13,858 nt of DNA from Thaumarchaeota archaeon S13 (lineage in GTDB: Archaea; Thermoproteota; Nitrososphaeria; Nitrososphaerales; Nitrosopumilaceae), in the NCBI GenBank assembly GCA_003724275.1, contig RHFA01000152.1:1-13858 (forward strand), written 5' to 3'. The position numbers and the translations under genes were made by a program. The notes below the pieces were generated by a model. It did not search any database, was not told where the DNA came from, and saw nothing but the letters and a program-made list of their open reading frames with translations. Shown one piece after another: positions 5,735 through 11,942 of the stretch (the first letter of the stretch is position 1; every line of letters starts with the position of its first letter).

Positions 5735-6310
5735 TCAGAGGCGCCTCGTGACTGCCCGCAGGACCTGCGCGTGTATGTCGCCCCTGGGAAGCGACGCGTC
5801 TATGACAAGCCAGCGGCCGCGGCGGGCCATGCGGCGGTACGCGCGCGAGACCCTCCGCAAAAACTCGGCGTCGCGCTCAAAGCGGTCGCGGCGCGCCGGC
5901 TTGCGCCGAAACGACTCTGCGCCCCCAGAGTCGAGGAGTATGACAATGTCGCTGCGCGGCAGGCCCGCGTCAAGGGACTCGAGCCACGCCCTGCGCAGGC
6001 CGTTGGCAGTGCCATAGGCGACATTAGAGTGGTAGTAGCGGTCCATGATGGCGAGCCTGCCCGAGGAGAGGGCCCGCTCCAGGCGCGGCAGGACCTCCCA
6101 GCGGTTGGCCGACATTAGCGCGTGGATTGCCTGCGGCGGCACGGCGCGGCGCGAGCCGAGGATCGAGCGCAGGACGCGGCCCACGGGCGTGGCATAGTCG
6201 GGCAGGCTAAAGAGCGCGCAGGGCGTGCCGCGCCGGCGCAGCGCGCGCGCGAGCATGGCCGCCTGCGTGCCCTTGCCGGCCTGGTCGGTCCCCTCGAGGG
6301 TGACTATCAT
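5735..6310 (-). CDS. tmk: Thymidylate kinase
   Basis: This enzyme phosphorylates dTMP to dTDP on the route to dTTP. The 191-residue protein shows the P-loop EGTDQAGKGTQ (6-16), the DRY-type motif MDRYYHSNVAYG (89-100; D90, R91, S95, Y99), ILLDSGG (124-130) in the position of the usual 'LD-x-(D/P)' strand, and DRFERDAEFLRRVSRAYRRMA (142-162), matching the LID and following helix. The P-loop reads GKG-T rather than the usual GK-(S/T)-T, a form better known from adenylate kinases. The ATG at 6310 lies about 25-30 nt from a minus-strand TATA-like box, making this the first gene of the tmk-HD-pyrH operon. The specificity call rests on the motifs above. Confidence 0.92.
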   Translation of the reverse strand: MIVTLEGTDQAGKGTQAAMLARALRRRGTPCALFSLPDYATPVGRVLRSILGSRRAVPPQAIHALMSANRWEVLPRLERALSSGRLAIMDRYYHSNVAYGTANGLRRAWLESLDAGLPRSDIVILLDSGGAESFRRKPARRDRFERDAEFLRRVSRAYRRMARRGRWLVIDASLPRGDIHAQVLRAVTRRL

Positions 6311-6333
6311 GGCGATCCGGCGCGGCGGCGGCG

Positions 6334-6341
6334 ATTAAAAG
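6334..6341 (-). promoter_or_regulatory. TATA-like box for the tmk operon
   Basis: On the minus strand this reads CTTTTAAT, 24-31 nt before the tmk ATG at 6310. It is the only A+T-rich stretch there and predicts a leaderless operon transcript. Confidence 0.55.
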
Positions 6342-6386
6342 TGTGTGGGCGGCGCTGCCGGCCGCCGGCGGCTGGCCGCAGGGAGG

Positions 6387-6408
6387 GCGCGCGCGTCCAC
6401 GCGCGCGC
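6387..6408. repeat. Perfect inverted repeat upstream of the Hsp20 promoter
   Basis: Arms GCGCGCGCG (6387-6395) and CGCGCGCGC (6400-6408) are separated by TCCA. They could form a 9-bp hairpin, a Z-DNA-prone alternating tract or a palindromic operator. It ends 12 bp before the Hsp20 TATA box. In so G+C-rich a genome it could also be compositional. Confidence 0.5.
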
Positions 6409-6420
6409 GGCCGCGCATGA

Positions 6421-6428
6421 CTTATAAC
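6421..6428 (+). promoter_or_regulatory. TATA box for the Hsp20 gene
   Basis: CTTATAAC lies 23-30 nt before the ATG at 6451, a good archaeal TATA box at leaderless spacing. It is back-to-back with the tmk promoter, with about 80 bp of G+C-rich DNA between the boxes. Confidence 0.7.
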
Positions 6429-6450
6429 CAGACCCCCCGCAGGCGCCCGC

Positions 6451-6843
6451 ATGGGCGTGGCGACGACCATGGCGCGCGAGATCTCCCGGGAGATCGGCTC
6501 AAAGACCCGCGAGTTTTACGAGTTTGTCCTTCCCGCAGTCGACATACACATGACGGCCCGCGAGATCACCGTCATAGTCGACATGCCGGGGTTCGCAAAG
6601 GACTCCATCGACGTCAGGCTTGACGGCAACGCGCTAGTCGTGCGCGCCAGGCGCGAGCGGGCCGACGGCGAAGAGACCTCGATCGTCTGCGCGCAGAGGC
6701 CCCTTGCCATCGACAAGAGGATACGCCTGCCGGCCGACGCCGCAGACATTGCCGAGTCCGTAGGCTCGGCGCGCTGCGAGGACGGCGTCCTGACCGTGAC
6801 GATACCGCGCGAGAGGCGCGGGACCAGCATACCCGTTCAATAG
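6451..6843 (+). CDS. hsp20: Small heat-shock protein, Hsp20/alpha-crystallin family
   Basis: This 130-residue protein is an ATP-independent holdase chaperone that keeps unfolding proteins soluble. Its alpha-crystallin domain spans about residues 28-120: PAVDIHMTAREITVIVDMPG (28-47), DSIDVRLDGNALVVRARRE (51-69), a loop around 70-82 and the hallmark ARCEDGVLTVTIPR (107-120, the family A-x-x-x-x-GVL-x-x-x-x-P motif). SIPV at 126-129 is a C-terminal I-x-I/V-type motif that docks onto a neighbouring subunit. The N-terminal arm is short (about 27 residues). The TATA box fixes the ATG. The gene ends directly against the stop of the UbiB-like gene, with no bases between. The family call is strong. 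Confidence 0.93.
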   Translation: MGVATTMAREISREIGSKTREFYEFVLPAVDIHMTAREITVIVDMPGFAKDSIDVRLDGNALVVRARRERADGEETSIVCAQRPLAIDKRIRLPADAADIAESVGSARCEDGVLTVTIPRERRGTSIPVQ

Positions 6844-8391
6844 TCAGCGCCTCCCGAGTATCGCAAAGGCGGCAAATATCCCGATCGCAGTTATCATGCC
6901 CACGGCGCCGGCCGCCGTTGCCCCCGAGGCGTATATTATCGCCGAGCCGACAAACGTCGATGACGCCAGTATGCTGCCCGGCAGGAGCGCGCCTGAGCGC
7001 GCGGGCCGCGCGCGCGCCGACCTCGCGTCGTCAAGGTAGCGGCGCAGCTCTGGCACTACCTCGATCGCCTCGCCTATCGAGCCGACGAGCCTGCCGATGC
7101 CCGACCTCATCTCGGACATGTACGCCTCCTCGACCATGTGCTCTTCCTCTAGTATCTCCCTGAGGACCTTCATGAACGTAAACTTGACGCCGTGCGTCTT
7201 GTATATGCCCTCGAGCAGCGTGGCCATCCTCATGTATAGCGAGAGGTGCTTTGGGAGCAGGAAGGGAAAGTTCCCCATCGTCCGGTTTACGAGGTCCACG
7301 AGTATGTTGACCTCGAGCTCGCTTGCGCGCCGGCCGTGCATTGCGCGTATGCTAAGCGATATCGCGCGCTCGATGACGCGCCGGTTATAGTCGGGCACGA
7401 GCATCCCGAGGTCGTCCATCGCCGTCACGGCGCGCGGCGCGCTGCGGTCAGAGAGGGCCGCATAGAGGCGTATCAGTCGCAGGCGCGTCTCGCCGTCGAG
7501 CCTGCCGACCATGCCATAGTCATAGAGTATGATGCGCCCGTCCGGCGCGACGGAGAGGTTGCCGGGGTGCGGGTCCGCGTGAAAGACGGGGTGGCGCAGC
7601 AGCATCAGGAAAAAGAGCTTGTGTATGTCAATGACCAGCCTCTCGCGGTCTATGCCCATGGCGTCGAGGGCCGCAATGTCGGTCACCTTTGTGCCCGGCA
7701 CGTAGCGCATCGTGAGGACGGCGCTAGTCGAGCGGTCCTCGTACACGTCGGGGACGATAATCCCGCTGCCCGCCGTGTTCTTGCGTATGGTTTGCAGGTT
7801 CTCGAGCTCTACGCCATAGTCCATCTCCTCGTGTATCGTCTCGACAAACTGGGCAAACATTGCCTTTACGGTGAGGCCGAGGTTTGGGTTGATAAAGCGC
7901 AGCGCCGCCGGGAGGAGCGCCTTGACGTCGCGGAGGTCCTCGCGGACGGCCCTTTCGATCCCCGGCCGCCTCACCTTGACCACGACGTCCTCGCCGCGCA
8001 GGCGCGCGCGGTAGACCTGCCCGAGCGACGCGCCAGAGATGGCCTCGCGCGATATCTCGTCAAACGCCTCGCCGAGCGGCCCGAGCTCGCGCTCGAGCTC
8101 GGGGAGGACCTCCTCAAAGGGGGCCGCGGGCACGTCGTCCTGCAGGCGCGAGAGCGTGTCCATGTAGGGCTTTGGGAGTATGTCCGCGCGCGCCGAGAGC
8201 CACTGGCCGAGCTTTATGTAGACTGGCCCGAGGTCTATAAAGGCGTCAAGGGCGCGCTGCGCGTTGCGGCGGTAGCGCTCCATGTCAGACTCGGTGCTCT
8301 CCCCCTTGAGCCACCTCTTGCGGTCTGCGCGCAGCGAGATCACCGAGGGCGCAAGCTTTGCGAGCACGCGCAGCGAGCGCAGGCGCAGCAT
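6844..8391 (-). CDS. UbiB/ABC1 (ADCK) family atypical protein kinase-like membrane protein
   Basis: This 515-residue protein is a UbiB/ABC1 member. The family has a kinase-like fold and ATPase activity and is linked to isoprenoid-quinone synthesis or lipid homeostasis in bacteria and mitochondria; the archaeal role is not settled. Seen here: the family-specific KxGQ motif in YIKLGQWLSAR (58-68), the Ala-rich-loop equivalent SGASLGQVYRA (119-129), K139 in VVVKVRRPG, HADPHPGNL (271-279) and LYDYGMVG (289-296) in place of DFG. The C-terminal ~45 residues form two hydrophobic helices, a membrane hairpin. The frame is open to a GTG at 8427, but I chose ATG at 8391 because it forms TGATG with the stop of the upstream gene, indicating coupling. 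Transcription probably begins at the promoter near 8715. Confidence 0.93.
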   Translation of the reverse strand: MLRLRSLRVLAKLAPSVISLRADRKRWLKGESTESDMERYRRNAQRALDAFIDLGPVYIKLGQWLSARADILPKPYMDTLSRLQDDVPAAPFEEVLPELERELGPLGEAFDEISREAISGASLGQVYRARLRGEDVVVKVRRPGIERAVREDLRDVKALLPAALRFINPNLGLTVKAMFAQFVETIHEEMDYGVELENLQTIRKNTAGSGIIVPDVYEDRSTSAVLTMRYVPGTKVTDIAALDAMGIDRERLVIDIHKLFFLMLLRHPVFHADPHPGNLSVAPDGRIILYDYGMVGRLDGETRLRLIRLYAALSDRSAPRAVTAMDDLGMLVPDYNRRVIERAISLSIRAMHGRRASELEVNILVDLVNRTMGNFPFLLPKHLSLYMRMATLLEGIYKTHGVKFTFMKVLREILEEEHMVEEAYMSEMRSGIGRLVGSIGEAIEVVPELRRYLDDARSARARPARSGALLPGSILASSTFVGSAIIYASGATAAGAVGMITAIGIFAAFAILGRR

Positions 8392-8687
8392 CACGGCCCC
8401 CCGCGCAGCGCTCGCGCGATCCGCCACGCGGCGTACGCGGCGGCCGGCACGGCTGCGGCCGCGGCCAGCACGCCCGGCGCGTCGCGCACGAGGTGGCCGA
8501 TCGGGTCGCGGCGCGGGTCGGCCTCGTCTGCGTGGACCGTATACCGGTCAGCATAGCGGCGTATGTGCAGGTTGCCATAGCGGTACTGGGCAATCGCCCC
8601 GCGCCTGTCGCCCAGCGGCGTCTCCTCGACCCAGTGGGGGAGGTCCTCGCGCACGGCGAGCGGGACCTCTATCTCGTCGGCTGCCAT
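8391..8687 (-). CDS. Small C-terminally anchored protein upstream of UbiB
   Basis: This 98-residue protein has a soluble N-terminal part (1-68) with an aromatic and His-rich segment (YRYGNLHIRRYADRYTVHAD, 35-54, then DPRRDPIGHLVRDAP), followed by one hydrophobic helix at about 70-92 and a short basic end. No signal peptide is seen, so it is probably tail-anchored with its main part in the cytosol. I do not recognise a named family. The ATG lies about 28 nt from a clear minus-strand TATA box, and its stop overlaps the UbiB start (TGATG), so the two proteins are made together. A partner or regulator of the UbiB-like protein is a reasonable inference and no more. Confidence 0.72.
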   Translation of the reverse strand: MAADEIEVPLAVREDLPHWVEETPLGDRRGAIAQYRYGNLHIRRYADRYTVHADEADPRRDPIGHLVRDAPGVLAAAAAVPAAAYAAWRIARALRGGP

Positions 8688-8710
8688 GGGGCGCGGCGCG
8701 CCGGCTGTCC

Positions 8711-8720
8711 GGATATAATC
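8711..8720 (-). promoter_or_regulatory. TATA box for the small membrane protein-UbiB operon
   Basis: GATTATATCC on the minus strand lies 24-33 nt before the ATG at 8687 and overlaps the last bases of the upstream gene's stop (8719-8721). It separates this operon from the ABC-export operon upstream. Confidence 0.7.
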
Positions 8721-10023
8721 ATTGCACGGATGCCCTGCGGCGCGCGCGCCTCCTGCGCACGATCACGGCGGCGACTGCCGCGGCCGGCGCGGCCAGGAGG
8801 AGCATGTACATCCCCTGCGGGCTCTCCTCCTCGGCTGGCGGCTCGGATATCGTGACAGTCGCCTCGAGCGATATGACCGTCTCCTCGCGCGTCGAGTCCT
8901 TGAAGCGCACGTCGATGCGGATATCATGGTCCCCATAGCGGGCCTCGCCCTCAAACACGACTGGCGCGCTAAAGGGCACGGGCGAGTCGGTCTCTATCTC
9001 GTCTATGAACAGCGTCGCGCCGGCCAGGTTGGAGCCCTCCAGCGGGACGATCGTCACAAACCCAAAGAGCGCGTCCTCGTTGCCCTCGTTTATCACGTCG
9101 CCCACTATGGTCGGGTTGCCCGCAAGATCCGCGACGCGCACGTCGTATATGCGCGCGTCTATCAGCCCGCGGACATACAGGTCGACGACGCGCGTGACGG
9201 ACTGCGTGTCGCCCTGCGCGTTGATGTAGGATATGTCCAGGGGAACGCGCAGGACTTCGCCGCTAAGCGATCCCGGCACGTAGATCGTCGCGCCCAGCTC
9301 GCCAGACCCGCCGGGGTCAATGTTGCCGAGGTCCCAGCTCGACTCGCGTATGACGACATTGTCAAGGTTGGACATTGACTGCGTGCTGTCCTGCGCGCCA
9401 GACACCGTGACCTCGACGCCGGAGACCTGTGCCGTGCCGGAGTTTGAGACGTCGATGGTGACCCTGTTCTCGCGCAGCGACGTGATGAACGCGTCGCGCG
9501 CGCTGGCGTCTATCACGCTGTCCCCCGTCACGTCCATCGCAAACTCGAAAAACTCGTTGCGCGTGCCAGACTCGCGCACGCGCGAATAGTCGACCCTGAC
9601 GGCCGCCGGGTGCTCTCCTATCGAGGCCGTCTCGTCCACGTCGACATAGAACGTCAGGTAGAACGTCTCGCCGGCGTTGGCGTTGTCCTCGGCGTCGGCC
9701 ACGGCGGCGCGCGAGCCGTCGTGCGCGCTGAGGGCCAGGGGCAGGGAGAGCTGGCCGCGTATCCCCGTGATGTCGTGCGCGCCGACGTTGGCGACGGCCA
9801 CGGTGAACGGCACGTTGGCGTCGCCGGGGCGGACCTCCATCTTTGCGGCCGGCAGGCCAAAGTACGCGTCAAGGTACTTGACGGCCCCAAACTTGCGGTC
9901 AAAGGGCGAGGGCGTCTGCGCGTCTGCCTCGGGGGCGGTTCCGGGAAGCGCGCCTGGGACCGCCGCGCACGCGAGGAACGCCGCCAGCGCGATCGCCGCC
10001 GCGGGCGCCATGCGCGCGCTCAT
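8719..10023 (-). CDS. Secreted, membrane-anchored surface protein (S-layer/CARDB-like) linked to an ABC exporter
   Basis: This 434-residue protein has a signal peptide (about residues 1-36, MSARMAPAAAIALAAFLACA then a Pro/Ala-rich stretch to DAQT). A long beta-rich extracytoplasmic region follows, low in Cys, with repeated 'V-x-V-x-N-x-G' blocks such as VAVANVGAHDITGIRG, IDVSNSGTAQVSGVEV and GDVINEGNEDALFG. These are typical of CARDB/COG1361-like Ig-type domains. A C-terminal helix (about 406-422) ends in a stop-transfer cluster RRRRARRR. It would be anchored facing outward. Its ATG overlaps the ATPase stop (ATGA), so it belongs to the permease-ATPase operon and may be an accessory subunit or substrate-binding part. 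The domain naming is from pattern, not search. Confidence 0.8.
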   Translation of the reverse strand: MSARMAPAAAIALAAFLACAAVPGALPGTAPEADAQTPSPFDRKFGAVKYLDAYFGLPAAKMEVRPGDANVPFTVAVANVGAHDITGIRGQLSLPLALSAHDGSRAAVADAEDNANAGETFYLTFYVDVDETASIGEHPAAVRVDYSRVRESGTRNEFFEFAMDVTGDSVIDASARDAFITSLRENRVTIDVSNSGTAQVSGVEVTVSGAQDSTQSMSNLDNVVIRESSWDLGNIDPGGSGELGATIYVPGSLSGEVLRVPLDISYINAQGDTQSVTRVVDLYVRGLIDARIYDVRVADLAGNPTIVGDVINEGNEDALFGFVTIVPLEGSNLAGATLFIDEIETDSPVPFSAPVVFEGEARYGDHDIRIDVRFKDSTREETVISLEATVTISEPPAEEESPQGMYMLLLAAPAAAVAAVIVRRRRARRRASVQ

Positions 10024-10712
10024 AGGTGCTCGCCCTCGTGTGCCATGCCGTCCTTTATCGAGACGATCCGGTCGACGTCGCCGAACTGGTGCCTGTCGTG
10101 GGTGACAATGACAAAGGTCTGCGCGAGCTCGCGCGCCATCGACTTCATCAGGTCTATCGTCGCCGCCGCCGACTTTGAGTCCAGGTTGCCCGTGGGCTCG
10201 TCGGCCAGGACGATCGACGGGCCGTTTGCGAGGCCGCGCGCTATTGCGGCACGCTGGGCCTGGCCGCCGGATATGGCGTTGGCCCTCTTGTGCATGTGGT
10301 CGACCATGCCCACCGCCGCGAGGAGCTCGGACGGGAGGGGGAGCCTCTTGGAGCCGCCGAGTATCTTTTGGGGGAGCTCGACGTTCTCGATCACGGTGAG
10401 CTCGGCGAGGAGGTTTGAGAACTGGAAGACAAAGCCCAGGCGCGAGCTGCGAAACGACGAGAGCTCGCCGTCTGGCAGGCTTGCCGTCTCGACGCCGTCT
10501 ATGCGTATGCTTCCGGTCGTCGGCCTGTCAAGGAGGCCGATCATGTTGAGCAGCGTCGACTTGCCCGAGCCCGAGCTGCCCACGATCAGCATAAACTCGC
10601 CGCGCGCCACGGTGAGCGAGACGTCGCGCAGGGCCTGCGTGCTCACCGCGCCGGGCTTGCCTCCGCCGTACACCTTTGAGAGGCCGCTGATCTCAAGGAC
10701 CGCGTCAGCCAT
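10020..10712 (-). CDS. ABC transporter ATPase, MacB/LolD type
   Basis: This 230-residue nucleotide-binding subunit powers a MacB/FtsX-type (type VII) ABC machine. All motifs are present: Walker A GSSGSGKS (45-52), Q-loop Q97 in FVFQFSNLLAELTVIENV, signature ISGGQAQR (147-154), Walker B IVLADEPTGNLD (167-178) and the H-loop H205 in VIVTHD. The EPTGNLDSK run and the LTVIENVELP segment are characteristic of the LolD/MacB/FtsE subgroup. The ATG overlaps the permease stop by 8 nt and the stop overlaps the next ATG, giving a tightly coupled three-gene operon. The enzyme looks intact. The transported or moved substrate cannot be read from this protein. Confidence 0.95.
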   Translation of the reverse strand: MADAVLEISGLSKVYGGGKPGAVSTQALRDVSLTVARGEFMLIVGSSGSGKSTLLNMIGLLDRPTTGSIRIDGVETASLPDGELSSFRSSRLGFVFQFSNLLAELTVIENVELPQKILGGSKRLPLPSELLAAVGMVDHMHKRANAISGGQAQRAAIARGLANGPSIVLADEPTGNLDSKSAAATIDLMKSMARELAQTFVIVTHDRHQFGDVDRIVSIKDGMAHEGEHL

Positions 10713-11892
10713 AGCGCATCGCCTCCACGGGAAGGAGCTTTGTGGCCCTGTACGACGGGTACATTGACGCGGCTACTGACAGGCCAAAGGCCAGCAGCGC
10801 GGTCCGCGCGATCGCCGGCCAGTTGTACGACACCTCGAGGGCGACGCTCCCCGAAAAGGTCATCTTTGTCTCCTTTGCGTACATGGTATAGCCGAGCCCG
10901 ACGGCCGTCCCCGCCGCGGCGCCCATAACGCCCATGAGCATCCCCTGCACTATGAATATGACGAGTATGTCCTTGCGCCGCGCGCCTATCGCGCGCATTA
11001 TCCCAATCTCGCGCGTCTTGCCGCCGACTATCATCATCTGTATCGTGACTATCGCAAACGCCGCAGACATCATCCCAAACAGCCCGATCATGTTGATCAT
11101 CGCTATGCCCGAGCGGAACCCGGCAAGCTGCGACTCGGCGGACTCTTCTATCGTCTCGGCCTTAAAGTCATCTGCGGGAAACGCCGCAAGAAAGAGGTCA
11201 CGCACGTTGGCCGCCGCGGTCGGCTCGTTTAGCCTCACGATCATCGATCCGCTCTCCCCGCCGCGGTCGATTATGTCGCGCAGCGTCTCTATGTGCATTA
11301 TGACGCTCGTGTCGAATCCCGCGCCTCCGGCGGACTCGGATATCCCGCTTACCGAAAACCTCCTAAACTGGTCAATGCCCCAGCGGTCGACTATCTTTAC
11401 GCGTATATTGTCGCCTACCTGCACGTCGCCGAGGTCGCGCGCGACCGTCGCGCCGAGGACCATCGACGAGCGCGACGTGACGTACTGGCCCTGCGTGACC
11501 GTCTCGTGCATTGCCGAGGCGCGCGTGTCATAGCGCGGGTCGACGCCGATTATGGGTATGCCAAACTCCTCGTAGCGCATCCCCGTGCCCGTCGCGTTGA
11601 TGGACGCCGAGGAGCTCAGCCGCGGCGCGGCCGCAGACACCTGCGGGATCCGCTCAAACCACCCCACGAGGAGGGCGTCGGACTTGTCGATATAGTCCTC
11701 CTCGTTGGTCACGTAAATGTCGCCAAAGCGGTAGGCCTTCATGTCGCGCACAAAGGCGTCATAGAGGCCCTGAAATATGACAAAGTTGACGTGTATGACG
11801 AGTATGCCGACGGTTATGGCCAGGATGGCCCCGATCATGCTGCCCTTGCGGCTCGTCAGCATCCGGAGCGCGAGGCGCACGCGATAGTCCAC
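10705..11892 (-). CDS. ABC transporter permease, MacB/FtsX type
   Basis: This 395-residue subunit has the four-helix MacB/FtsX layout: TM1 at about 18-42 (MIGAILAITVGILVIHVNFV), a large extracytoplasmic domain (about 45-265), then TM2-TM4. The FtsX core motif GGKTREIGIMRAIGARRKDIL lies after TM2, and the protein ends with ATKLLPVEAMRYG, typical of the family. Such permeases do not form classical channels; they transmit force to extracytoplasmic partners or extrude lipids or peptides. The frame is open to a TTG at 11898. I prefer GTG at 11892 because it lies 22-29 nt from the TATA-like box, mirroring the divergent gene. It is the first gene of the operon with the ATPase and the surface protein. 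Confidence 0.93.
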   Translation of the reverse strand: MDYRVRLALRMLTSRKGSMIGAILAITVGILVIHVNFVIFQGLYDAFVRDMKAYRFGDIYVTNEEDYIDKSDALLVGWFERIPQVSAAAPRLSSSASINATGTGMRYEEFGIPIIGVDPRYDTRASAMHETVTQGQYVTSRSSMVLGATVARDLGDVQVGDNIRVKIVDRWGIDQFRRFSVSGISESAGGAGFDTSVIMHIETLRDIIDRGGESGSMIVRLNEPTAAANVRDLFLAAFPADDFKAETIEESAESQLAGFRSGIAMINMIGLFGMMSAAFAIVTIQMMIVGGKTREIGIMRAIGARRKDILVIFIVQGMLMGVMGAAAGTAVGLGYTMYAKETKMTFSGSVALEVSYNWPAIARTALLAFGLSVAASMYPSYRATKLLPVEAMRYG

Positions 11893-11910
11893 GCGCAAGG
11901 GTCAAAAAGT

Positions 11911-11922
11911 CCTTTATTTAAG
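11911..11922. promoter_or_regulatory. Shared, near-symmetric TATA box for two divergent leaderless genes
   Basis: CCTTTATTTAAG reads as a TATA-like box on both strands: TTTATTTA (11913-11920) lies 23-30 nt before the regulator ATG at 11943, and TTAAATAA (11921-11914, minus) lies 22-29 nt before the permease GTG at 11892. The midpoint between the two starts is 11917.5, inside the box. Confidence 0.65.
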
Positions 11923-11942
11923 GCATTTCCCATATCTGCGGC

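Noticed and set aside
8392..8427. GTG at 8427 as the UbiB-like gene start
   Set aside because: It would overlap the upstream small gene by 37 nt. The ATG at 8391 forms a TGATG junction, and family similarity does not need the extra 12 residues.
7246..8556. A 436-codon open frame on the plus strand opposite the UbiB-like gene
   Set aside because: It is antisense to a well-supported gene with intact motifs, has a His/Val/Arg/Ala-rich composition typical of shadow frames, no TATA box at its start and no recognisable domain.
9610..10767. A 385-codon plus-strand frame opposite the surface protein and ABC ATPase
   Set aside because: It crosses the junction of two overlapping, motif-supported minus-strand genes and shows no family signature.
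11893..11898. TTG at 11898 as the permease start
   Set aside because: It is only about 16-23 nt from the A+T box, and TTG is a weaker start than the GTG at 11892, which fits leaderless spacing and mirrors the divergent gene.
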